Shown here: piece after piece, positions 1 to 5,229 of the stretch
Layout of the letters: the number at the start of each line of letters is the position of its first letter
Position numbering within the stretch: position 1 is the first letter of the stretch
Source: JAKAFX01 sp043196285
GTDB lineage: Archaea; Thermoplasmatota; Thermoplasmata; Thermoplasmatales; Thermoplasmataceae
Direction of reading: 5' to 3'
Assembly: GCA_043196285.1 (NCBI GenBank)
Contig: JBBYJL010000036.1
Coordinates: 1-12,083, forward strand
Length of the DNA stretch: 12,083 nucleotides
The notes under the pieces: generated by a model
The model's database searches: none
The model's input: the letters and a program-made list of their open reading frames with translations, nothing else
Told to the model about the DNA's origin: nothing
Position numbers and translations under genes: made by a program

Positions 1-57
1 CTGGAATTTCTCCATAATTTCCTGATCTCTGGGTGTTTCTGCTGACAGATAAATCAT
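1..57 (-). CDS. N-terminal 19 codons of an unidentified gene running off the left edge
   Basis: The minus strand is open from an ATG at 57 to the window edge and encodes MIYLSAETPRDQEIMEKFQ. The peptide is too short to assign to a family and I do not recognise it. The main support for a real gene is its promoter: a TATA-like box (79-86) lies about 25 bases upstream of the ATG, preceded by a BRE-like CGAAAG, the spacing of a leaderless archaeal transcript. The upstream neighbour on the same strand, the flavoenzyme ending at 205, is about 150 bases away, so the two are probably separate transcripts. The rest of the gene lies outside the window. Confidence 0.5.
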   Translation of the reverse strand, partial: MIYLSAETPRDQEIMEKFQ

Positions 58-78
58 GTTATTAATATACTGCATTCA

Positions 79-96
79 TTATATATGGATCTTTCG
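79..96 (-). promoter_or_regulatory. TATA box and BRE for the left-edge gene
   Basis: On the minus strand this reads BRE-like CGAAAG (91-96) followed by ATATATAA (79-86). The box is centred about 25 bases before the ATG at 57, so transcription would begin at or next to the start codon. The assignment rests on motif and spacing only. Confidence 0.5.
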
Positions 97-204
97 GTTC
101 AAAACGTATGTTCTGACGAAGGTCAATGCACATTTAACTGACCAGTTATAAATTTACAAACAAGTTTTTCATTGAATGAGGTGTCCAATGGTACTTTGAG
201 TTAA

Positions 205-1863
205 CTAAAGAAATTCGTTCGATCTTTCAGATATAAATTTGCTGATCGCATTCCTGCCTGAGGTCATGGCAGAGAGTATATCATACTGCGTTTTCACCTG
301 AATTGAAACATCGAATTCAAGATCTGTTCTGTCTGTGAATGTTACCCCCTTTGATTGGGCAAGTTTTCTGTATTCAGTTGATCTTGTTCTGTCCAGTGAT
401 GATAAACTCCTTTCCGTCATCATGATTTTTGATTTGTTGGCAAGTGCAAGTACCTCATCATGATGCTGGTAGATTACAGAATCAATTATCAGGAATTCCT
501 TTTGAGGAAGATGTTGATACTTAACGTCTGGTGTGCATGAAATACCGGATTCTTTGTAATGTGTTCCAAGTACAACATTTACTCCAGCTATCTTTAAAGC
601 GGTCCTGTAATAGCCGAGTAGCCTCTGGAATTCTTTTTTCTTATTGAAATCTGCAATTTCATTGATTTGACCACCTATATCATCGTGATCCTCATAAAGA
701 GTAACGGACAGACCTGCTTTTGCAGCTGTGAGTGCTGCTTCCAGTCCCTTAATGCCACCTCCGATCAGCACTACCTCACCGGAATATTTTTCTCTGTGCA
801 TAAGTGTTTCAAAGCCTGTATCGGGATTGACTGTACATCTTACTTCGCCCCAGGACAGATTCCTGCATCCCTGGTTGCACCTTATGCACGGTCTTAAGAT
901 ATCTTTAGAATTTATGATCTTGTATGCAAAGTAAGGATCTGCGAGCATTCCCCTTCCCACAGAAACAAAGTCAGCCTTTCTCATCGCCGTCTCGATAGAA
1001 TCGGTATCCGTTATCGATCCCACGATTATCGTGGTTATCCTTGGCTTCCTGGGAAGACGAAGGGCAATGTGGGGAGCTTCTGTATAAAAAGAGGCAGATG
1101 AACCTGGCACTGAGAATCTGCCGGCAGATAAGTGGACAAAATCTAAACCTTTAATCGACTCTGCAATCTTGAGTCCATATTCCGGTTCATAACCATCCGG
1201 ATCGTCTTCATAGACACTTAATCTTATCCCGATCGGTAAATCTATCTCTTCCTTGACTAGATCCACTATCTCCTGCGCAAATCTCTTACGGTTCTCAAAA
1301 GAACCCCCATACCGGTCTTCGCGCCTGTTCAAAGTGGGAGAAAGAAACTCATGGATCAGGTATCCATGTGCACCGTGAAGCTCTATTCCATCGAACCCTG
1401 ACTTCCTTGATCGTATTGCCGCGCTGAGGAAGTCTTCCTCAACCGAAAGTATGTCGTCAGTGCTCATCTGCTCAGGTATAATTCCCATGTAGGGAATCGG
1501 GGATGGAGCGAATGGCTTTTCTCCATGGAAGCCTGGAATAGCTTTTCCCCCAGCATGCACCAACTGTGTGAATATCCTAGATCCGCTTGTGTGTATTCTT
1601 TCCGTGAGTCTTGTCATTTTTGGTATTTGAAGATCTGAATAAATACCAAGCTGGTTTCTAGATCCCCTTGAATTCTTGTCGTTTATGAAGGTATATTCTG
1701 TGATCAGGAGTCCGGCACCTCCTCTGGATCTCGCCTCAAGATAAGCTATATGCTGTTCTGTGGTGTTTCCTGAAGAATCGCAGAGATTAGATATCATAGG
1801 AGCCATAACAATCCTGTTTTTCATTTCAGTGCCTCCGATCTTGCCCGGTGAAGAAAAATGCAT
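205..1863 (-). CDS. Old Yellow Enzyme-family NADH:flavin oxidoreductase / 2,4-dienoyl-CoA reductase-like protein with [4Fe-4S] site
   Basis: This 552-residue protein probably uses FMN to reduce an activated C=C bond in a small cytosolic substrate, passing electrons through an iron-sulfur cluster. Residues 1-320 form the FMN-binding TIM barrel: NRIVMAPM near the N-terminus, the active-site stretch HGAHGYLIHEFLSP (163-176, with H163, H166 and Y168) and RREDRYGGSFENR after it. Cysteines 326, 329, 333 and 343 form the cluster motif typical of FadH, BaiCD and trimethylamine dehydrogenase relatives. A GxGxxG dinucleotide motif (GGGIKG, 368-373) opens a FAD/ADP-binding domain. Full-length relatives have roughly 640-670 residues, and the usual second GGGxxGxE motif and the AAGxxPN-like stretch are missing here. 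The ATG at 1863 is chosen because SPGKIG then aligns with the family N-terminus; an internal ATG (codon 14) follows a GGAGG but would remove conserved sequence. The family is certain; the substrate is unknown. Confidence 0.93.
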   Translation of the reverse strand: MHFSSPGKIGGTEMKNRIVMAPMISNLCDSSGNTTEQHIAYLEARSRGGAGLLITEYTFINDKNSRGSRNQLGIYSDLQIPKMTRLTERIHTSGSRIFTQLVHAGGKAIPGFHGEKPFAPSPIPYMGIIPEQMSTDDILSVEEDFLSAAIRSRKSGFDGIELHGAHGYLIHEFLSPTLNRREDRYGGSFENRKRFAQEIVDLVKEEIDLPIGIRLSVYEDDPDGYEPEYGLKIAESIKGLDFVHLSAGRFSVPGSSASFYTEAPHIALRLPRKPRITTIIVGSITDTDSIETAMRKADFVSVGRGMLADPYFAYKIINSKDILRPCIRCNQGCRNLSWGEVRCTVNPDTGFETLMHREKYSGEVVLIGGGIKGLEAALTAAKAGLSVTLYEDHDDIGGQINEIADFNKKKEFQRLLGYYRTALKIAGVNVVLGTHYKESGISCTPDVKYQHLPQKEFLIIDSVIYQHHDEVLALANKSKIMMTERSLSSLDRTRSTEYRKLAQSKGVTFTDRTDLEFDVSIQVKTQYDILSAMTSGRNAISKFISERSNEFL

Positions 1864-1894
1864 GAGCAGGTCATGTGTTTTCCGATAAAATAGT

Positions 1895-1902
1895 TATATT
1901 TT
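1895..1902 (-). promoter_or_regulatory. TATA-like box for the flavoenzyme gene
   Basis: The minus strand reads AAAATATA here, about 35 bases before the ATG at 1863, which would give a leader of roughly 10 bases. A weaker AT-rich stretch at 1884-1893 lies about 25 bases upstream and could serve instead as a leaderless promoter. No strong Shine-Dalgarno sequence precedes the ATG, which fits a short leader. Confidence 0.4.
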
Positions 1903-2161
1903 GACGGTTATGTGGCATCAACTGAAAAGACCTGCCGGATTATCAGAAACCAACTGGACGGTTTTTGTAATGATGACTACCGTTTACCAATAAATAAAAC
2001 CCCACTAAATGAAGTATTGTGCCAATCCATAATCAAAATAATCTTGAACAGTAAGGAGATAGTAGTCTATAAGAGAGACTCAAATAAGATATCATTAATT
2101 TAAGCATTAGATCGCTTTTCTCCACTTTTCCCAAATCAGTGATAAGCGGTGGTAATTTTCT

Positions 2162-2171
2162 GCATAAAAAC
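2162..2171 (+). promoter_or_regulatory. TATA-like box for the TRASH regulator
   Basis: GCATAAAAAC is centred about 30 bases upstream of the GTG at 2197, which predicts a leader of only a few bases. The absence of a Shine-Dalgarno sequence before the GTG agrees with a near-leaderless mRNA. Confidence 0.45.
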
Positions 2172-2177
2172 TAATGT

Positions 2178-2192
2178 GTGATATGCATTCAC
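2178..2192 (+). promoter_or_regulatory. Candidate operator: imperfect palindrome at the regulator's start site
   Basis: GTGATATGCATTCAC has GTGA and TCAC arms in inverted orientation around a central ATGCAT, with one base of asymmetry. It lies between the TATA-like box and the GTG codon, over the predicted transcription start. A repressor bound there would block the gene, as in autoregulated archaeal Lrp-type genes. This is a single short site found by eye and could be chance. Confidence 0.25.
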
Positions 2193-2196
2193 TATC

Positions 2197-2712
2197 GTGG
2201 ATCGCCATAATCTTACAGTCAACGAATCTAAAGTTCTTAGGATTCTAATTGATGACTCGAGAAAGAGCAATGAGGAGATTGCAAAACTCACGGGACTTAG
2301 CAGAAACACAGTATCCTCTATAATCCGATCACTACTTTCTAAACACATTATAAAAAACTTCACAGTTAACATAGTGGAGCCATTTAACAGGACAATAGTC
2401 ATAGCCACTGTACCCGATATATCAAAAATCCCTAAGAATTTCATCATTGAGTCGTTCGATATCTCTAATGGACAATTTCTTTGCATTATGACTGCAAACG
2501 TACTGGAACATGATTTTCCCTACAGTACAATTTATATTTCCCACAGGAAAACCGTGGAAGATGACAATCTAAAGTCTTTCGATCTGTACTGCGATTATTG
2601 CGACAACCTAATAAAAGGAGAACCTTTTCAAGTGGAATGGAAAAATTCGAAGTATTTTACATGTTGCCCCAACTGTCAGGCGGACCTTTTGAAACAGCTC
2701 AAGAGGGCTTAG
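2197..2712 (+). CDS. Lrp/AsnC-like HTH transcriptional regulator with C-terminal TRASH metal-binding domain
   Basis: This 171-residue protein is probably a DNA-binding metal sensor. Residues 8-52 form a winged/Lrp-type helix-turn-helix (SNEEIAKLTGLSRNTVSSII and flanks). Residues 55-125 are a diverged linker where an Lrp protein would carry its effector domain. Residues 130-165 are a TRASH domain with C132 and C135 (YCDYC), then C156, C157 and C160 (CCPNC). Proteins of this layout include Sulfolobus CopT and haloarchaeal regulators of copper or other heavy-metal homeostasis, in which the cysteines bind the metal. The GTG start is supported by the TATA-like box about 30 bases upstream and by the HTH lying close to the N-terminus. 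No copper ATPase or metallochaperone is visible nearby, so the regulated genes are unknown. The domain calls are firm; the metal is inferred. Confidence 0.88.
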   Translation: MDRHNLTVNESKVLRILIDDSRKSNEEIAKLTGLSRNTVSSIIRSLLSKHIIKNFTVNIVEPFNRTIVIATVPDISKIPKNFIIESFDISNGQFLCIMTANVLEHDFPYSTIYISHRKTVEDDNLKSFDLYCDYCDNLIKGEPFQVEWKNSKYFTCCPNCQADLLKQLKRA

Positions 2713-2766
2713 GTCGATGAACAGGATATCTTTCTCTGATCTAGGTCAAGAGTGAAGTGACCAACG

Positions 2767-3258
2767 TCAATGTCTCCTTCTATACATCGACCTCACATAG
2801 CTGCTCACAAACATACTTGCTATGAATATCACGAATATGCCTATTTCAAACTCGTAAGCCGGAAGAGCGACAAAATAGCTCATTCCAAAGAGGATTGCAT
2901 ATCCTATCAACAGAAAGATCAGACCTATGAAACCATACCATCTCGGCATTCTCTGAGCCTGCTGTGTTCCAATCCCTGTAGATTGAACGGATTGCTCTTG
3001 CGAACCTTGTGATGCGCCGATTGCATTCAGATAGTAGTCTCTTTGCCGGGTCTGTGGGCAACCTGGAGCTGTCAGCTCTGATTTTGCATCGTCTATTGCG
3101 GCCTGATATTTGTCTATATCACCATTGGCCATGTAAAGCCTTGCCAGTTTAAAGTCAATCTGTGCCACTGTTAAGCAATTGCTTCCGTCATTTGAAATCA
3201 TTTTCTCGTTTTGGAGCTTATTTTCAAGGTCCATAATTTTAGATTCTCTGCTCGCCAT
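2767..3258 (-). CDS. Hypothetical protein with two C-terminal transmembrane segments
   Basis: I do not recognise this 163-residue protein. Residues 1-65 are soluble and probably helical; residues 31-62 (LARLYMANGDIDKYQAAIDD and flanks) resemble one tetratricopeptide-like helical hairpin. Residues 82-104 are a Gln/Ser/Gly-rich linker. Two hydrophobic segments follow at about 107-131 and 137-156, and the protein ends in a basic tail (RSMYRRRH). With no signal peptide and Arg/His at the C-terminus, both ends are probably cytoplasmic, with a short outside loop. It is convergent with the TRASH regulator (54-base gap) and divergent from rpo7. The ATG at 3258 is preceded by GGAG (3267-3270 on the minus strand) and by two TATA-like boxes. 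A role as a small membrane anchor or scaffold is only a guess. Confidence 0.7.
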   Translation of the reverse strand: MASRESKIMDLENKLQNEKMISNDGSNCLTVAQIDFKLARLYMANGDIDKYQAAIDDAKSELTAPGCPQTRQRDYYLNAIGASQGSQEQSVQSTGIGTQQAQRMPRWYGFIGLIFLLIGYAILFGMSYFVALPAYEFEIGIFVIFIASMFVSSYVRSMYRRRH

Positions 3259-3279
3259 CTATGAGTCTCCGTTTGAAGT

Positions 3280-3310
3280 TATATTATATCTAATAACTTT
3301 ATATTATAAA
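3280..3310 (-). promoter_or_regulatory. Two tandem TATA-like boxes for the two-TM protein
   Basis: On the minus strand, GATATAATATAAC (about 3279-3291) is centred about 27 bases before the ATG at 3258 and would give a leaderless mRNA. A second box, TTTATAATATAAA (3298-3310), is centred about 46 bases upstream and would give a leader of about 20 bases that includes the GGAG at 3267-3270. Either or both could be used. Confidence 0.4.
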
Positions 3311-3430
3311 CGATCTTGCTTTTTACAACTGCATTGAGAGCGGAAAGCTTTGGTTGCCGACAAAAGTCATTTTCATATCTGGGCGGTAACGACCTTTCTT
3401 TCCTTATCATCACATTGATCTTAAGAAATC

Positions 3431-3437
3431 AATATAA
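3431..3437 (+). promoter_or_regulatory. TATA box driving the rpo7-spt4-ribosomal protein operon
   Basis: AATATAA is centred about 28 bases upstream of the rpo7 ATG at 3462, with an A-rich BRE-like AAGAAATC just before it. The spacing predicts a leaderless mRNA for the first gene. The downstream genes overlap or nearly abut, so this is probably the main promoter of the operon. Confidence 0.5.
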
Positions 3438-3461
3438 GGCACAAACGCATAAACCTTAAAA

Positions 3462-4037
3462 ATGTACGTTATTGTAGAGGATGATTATATTGCAAGAGTT
3501 CCCCCAGACAAACTATCTGGAGATTATGAAAGTTCTGTTCTGGCGGTTGCAAAATCTTCAATCGAGGGGAAACTACTTGATGTTGTCGAGGATTCTTCCA
3601 GCGTTAAGAAGTGCTTTATAGTATCCGTGACAGAGATAAGTATGGTTGGAGATGGCAGTATCGTTCATGGGGATGGGGGAGTGTACCAAACCATACATTA
3701 CAAGGCACTTGGTTATGAACCCAATTTACAGGAGATTGTTGAAGGACTTGTTGTATCTGTCCAGAAGTTTGGTGCCTTTGTGAGATTCGGTCCATTTGAC
3801 GGTCTATTGCATATCAGCCAAATTATGGATGACAGAATAGACTTGGACTTAAACAATCAGAGATTCATCGGTAAGGATACCAAGCGTGATCTGAAGCTTA
3901 ATGACAAGGTCAGGGTGAGGATAGTTGCAATGAACCTTTCTTCCTCCTCTCTTGAAGATAGCAAGATTGGATTAACAATGAAGCAGTCTGGGTTGGGTAA
4001 ACTTGAATGGCTCGCCCAGAAAAAGAGTGAGGCTTAA
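3462..4037 (+). CDS. rpo7: DNA-directed RNA polymerase subunit Rpo7 (RpoE', RpoE1)
   Basis: Rpo7 pairs with Rpo4 to form the stalk of archaeal RNA polymerase. It assists open-complex formation, binds emerging RNA and supports processivity and termination. The 191-residue length is normal. Residues 1-80 are the N-terminal RNP-like domain that docks on the polymerase core, ending in the family-typical GDGSIVHGDGGVY (63-75). Residues about 92-175 are the S1 RNA-binding domain, with the strongly conserved run FGAFVRFGPFDGLLHISQ (103-120) and IMDD after it. It is the first gene of a five-gene cluster: spt4 starts 11 bases after its stop codon. The ATG follows a TATA box at leaderless distance and gives the expected MYVIVEDDYI N-terminus. 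I see nothing unusual in it. Confidence 0.97.
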   Translation: MYVIVEDDYIARVPPDKLSGDYESSVLAVAKSSIEGKLLDVVEDSSSVKKCFIVSVTEISMVGDGSIVHGDGGVYQTIHYKALGYEPNLQEIVEGLVVSVQKFGAFVRFGPFDGLLHISQIMDDRIDLDLNNQRFIGKDTKRDLKLNDKVRVRIVAMNLSSSSLEDSKIGLTMKQSGLGKLEWLAQKKSEA

Positions 4038-4038
4038 G

Positions 4039-4043
4039 GTGGT
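4039..4043 (+). promoter_or_regulatory. Ribosome binding site that fixes the GTG start of spt4
   Basis: GGTGG, within AAGGTGGT, is complementary to the conserved anti-Shine-Dalgarno end of archaeal 16S rRNA. It lies five bases before the GTG at 4049 and just after the rpo7 stop codon. This is the clearest Shine-Dalgarno sequence in the operon, as expected for an internal gene that cannot be leaderless. Confidence 0.55.
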
Positions 4044-4048
4044 TACTG

Positions 4049-4243
4049 GTGAAACAAATTTATAGGGCCTGCAAGAAATGCAAACGACTGACTGTTGAGA
4101 AAAATTGCATATATCATCCGGAGGAGAAAACCACTGAAGAATGGTTTGGCTTTCTAATGGTCAATGAACCCGCACACTCCCTTCTTGCAAAGTCCAGTGG
4201 TATAACTGAACCGGGTAAATATGCAATTAAGGTCAGGCAGTAA
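4049..4243 (+). CDS. spt4: Transcription elongation factor Spt4 (RpoE'')
   Basis: Spt4 is a small zinc protein that binds the NGN domain of Spt5; the pair clamps RNA polymerase and promotes elongation. The protein has 64 residues, normal for the family. C8 and C11 (ACKKC) form the first zinc knuckle. The second is C20 and H23 (CIYH), where many archaeal Spt4 proteins have Cys-x2-Cys. The C-terminal part (EEWFGFLMVNEP, then SGITEPGKYAIKV) matches the family's beta-sheet core and its PGKYA motif. The GTG start at 4049 is supported by a Shine-Dalgarno-like GGTGG at 4039-4043, five bases upstream, and by the alignment of the first knuckle. Its last 23 bases overlap the next gene, suggesting coupled translation. 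Confidence 0.93.
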   Translation: MKQIYRACKKCKRLTVEKNCIYHPEEKTTEEWFGFLMVNEPAHSLLAKSSGITEPGKYAIKVRQ

Positions 4244-4727
4244 GCTCTTCATTGACTTATCGCTTAGAAACGAGATTGCTTCTGTTAAGCATAGGATTTG
4301 CACTGTGGAAGAGATTAAGACTTATTCTCCGAGTAAGAAAATTGTTGCGGTGGGTGATGTAACCACTGCCGCCCTGAAGGAAAATGGCGTGGATTTATTA
4401 CTGGAAATAGTTGATCTCAAGACAAAGAGGGTTTCCAATGGAACCTTCAGGCATGAACCTGGGTCTTTAATAATAGAAAATCCAGCGGGATACATAACTT
4501 ATGAGTTAATGGAGGGAATAAGAATTGCCCTTTCAAGCAGAAAAAAAACAAGGATTGAGATAATCGGAGAGGAGGACCTCAGTGTAATACCAATAATTTT
4601 TTATGCAGATCAAAATACACTCGTGACATACGGAGTGCCAGATACTGGTATCGCATGCATAGAGATTGATAACAAAATTAAGGAGTACACCAAGAATTTA
4701 ATGGAGAGGATGAAGGTAGTATGGTAG
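4221..4727 (+). CDS. GTP-dependent dephospho-CoA kinase (DUF359 / COG1909)
   Basis: This 168-residue protein belongs to the archaeal DUF359 family, whose Thermococcus kodakarensis member TK1697 was shown to phosphorylate dephospho-CoA with GTP, the last step of coenzyme A synthesis. Family motifs are present in order: VGDVTT (44-49), DLKTKR (65-70), ENPAGYIT (86-93), GEEDLSVIP (116-124, including the acidic residues expected at the active site) and YGVPDTGI (137-144). The length is typical. The ATG at 4221 lies inside spt4 and overlaps it by 23 bases; no later in-frame ATG, GTG or TTG comes before the conserved region, and this start gives the expected short N-terminal extension. It overlaps rps24e by 7 bases at its 3' end. 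Its place in a transcription/translation operon is a recurrent archaeal arrangement, so it is not a sign of transfer. Confidence 0.9.
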   Translation: MQLRSGSKLFIDLSLRNEIASVKHRICTVEEIKTYSPSKKIVAVGDVTTAALKENGVDLLLEIVDLKTKRVSNGTFRHEPGSLIIENPAGYITYELMEGIRIALSSRKKTRIEIIGEEDLSVIPIIFYADQNTLVTYGVPDTGIACIEIDNKIKEYTKNLMERMKVVW

Positions 4728-5020
4728 ATATAAAGATAGAAGAGATAAAGGAAAACCAGCTTTTAAAGAGGAAGGAGATAAGGTTCAGAATCGCTTTTGA
4801 CAAAGCTGGTACCCCCAAGAGAGACACGGTCAGAGATCTTATTGCCAAGAATACTGGCTCCAAAAAGGAGCTGGTGATAGTTGATTCACTGAAGCAGGAG
4901 ACCGGGAGGAATGAAGCAACAGGTTACTCCAAAATATATATGGACAAAGAGAGTGCAATGCTTTTTGAGCCTGATTATGAATTATTCAGAAACGGTTTGA
5001 AAGAAAAGAAGGCAGAATAA
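4721..5020 (+). CDS. rps24e: Small-subunit ribosomal protein S24e
   Basis: S24e is an archaeal/eukaryotic protein of the 30S/40S subunit. The 99-residue sequence has the expected pattern: an N-terminal strand with NQLLKRKEIRF (12-22), TPKRDTVRDLIAK (31-43), the strand KKELVIVDSLKQETGRNEAT (48-67) and GYSKIYMDKESA (68-79). The ATG at 4721 lies within the last codons of the dephospho-CoA kinase (7-base overlap), and AAGG at 4713-4716 could act as a weak ribosome binding site. Rps27ae begins two bases after its stop codon; these two genes are adjacent in most archaea. I see nothing unusual in the protein. Confidence 0.96.
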   Translation: MVDIKIEEIKENQLLKRKEIRFRIAFDKAGTPKRDTVRDLIAKNTGSKKELVIVDSLKQETGRNEATGYSKIYMDKESAMLFEPDYELFRNGLKEKKAE

Positions 5021-5022
5021 AC

Positions 5023-5205
5023 ATGTTGAAGAGAGAAATTTATAAAGTTGAAAATGACAAGCTAATGAGGCAGAGAAGATTTTGCCCAAAGTGTGGGCCT
5101 GGTGTTTTCCTGGCCGAACACGAGGACAGGTTCACCTGTGGTAAGTGTAGATATACTGAATTCAAGAAAAAGGAAAAATCTCCTGAAAATAAACCAAAAC
5201 AGTAA
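5023..5205 (+). CDS. rps27ae: Small-subunit ribosomal protein S27ae
   Basis: S27ae is a small zinc-ribbon protein of the archaeal 30S subunit, related to the ribosomal part of the eukaryotic ubiquitin-S27a fusion. The 60-residue sequence has the four zinc ligands C21, C24, C39 and C42 (FCPKCGPGVFLAEHEDRFTC, then GKC). A basic N-terminus and a Lys-rich tail fit rRNA contact. Its ATG comes two bases after the rps24e stop codon. In many archaea the gene after rps27ae is kae1 (the KEOPS tRNA-modification ATPase); here a DUF763 gene follows after 24 bases. Confidence 0.96.
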   Translation: MLKREIYKVENDKLMRQRRFCPKCGPGVFLAEHEDRFTCGKCRYTEFKKKEKSPENKPKQ

Positions 5206-5229
5206 TTAGATTCGTCCATTTATCATTTG

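Larger units (their letters stand above)
1864..2196. other. Divergent intergenic region; possible 63-codon ORF, probably not a gene
   Basis: This 333-base stretch separates the flavoenzyme (minus) from the TRASH regulator (plus). It holds the promoters of both. It also contains a 63-codon plus-strand ORF starting with GTG at 1912 and ending at 2103 (begins MASTEKTCRI, ends NKISLI). Against a real gene: the start is GTG, there is no Shine-Dalgarno sequence, and the nearest TATA-like sequence is only about 15 bases upstream. Its second half is rich in Ile, Lys and Asn, as expected for translated AT-rich spacer. I recognise no domain. It could be a decayed gene or a species-specific small protein. 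I see no tRNA-like or hairpin-terminator structure. Confidence 0.4.

Noticed and set aside
136..147. Short inverted repeat AACTG-AC-CAGTT downstream of the flavoenzyme
   Set aside because: Five-base arms with a two-base loop and no adjacent T-run in the minus-strand reading direction; too weak for a terminator and not clearly placed as an operator.
205..1863. Frameshift or premature stop as the cause of the short flavoenzyme
   Set aside because: I looked beyond the stop codon (below 205 on the minus strand) and saw no continuation of the missing FadH C-terminal motifs; the end keeps a family-like SGRNAI segment, so it looks like a naturally short form.
2713..2766. C/D box-like elements (GATGA, CTGA, TGA repeats) in the convergent spacer
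   Set aside because: The C box does not match RUGAUGA well, the second D box is missing, and such short motifs are expected by chance.
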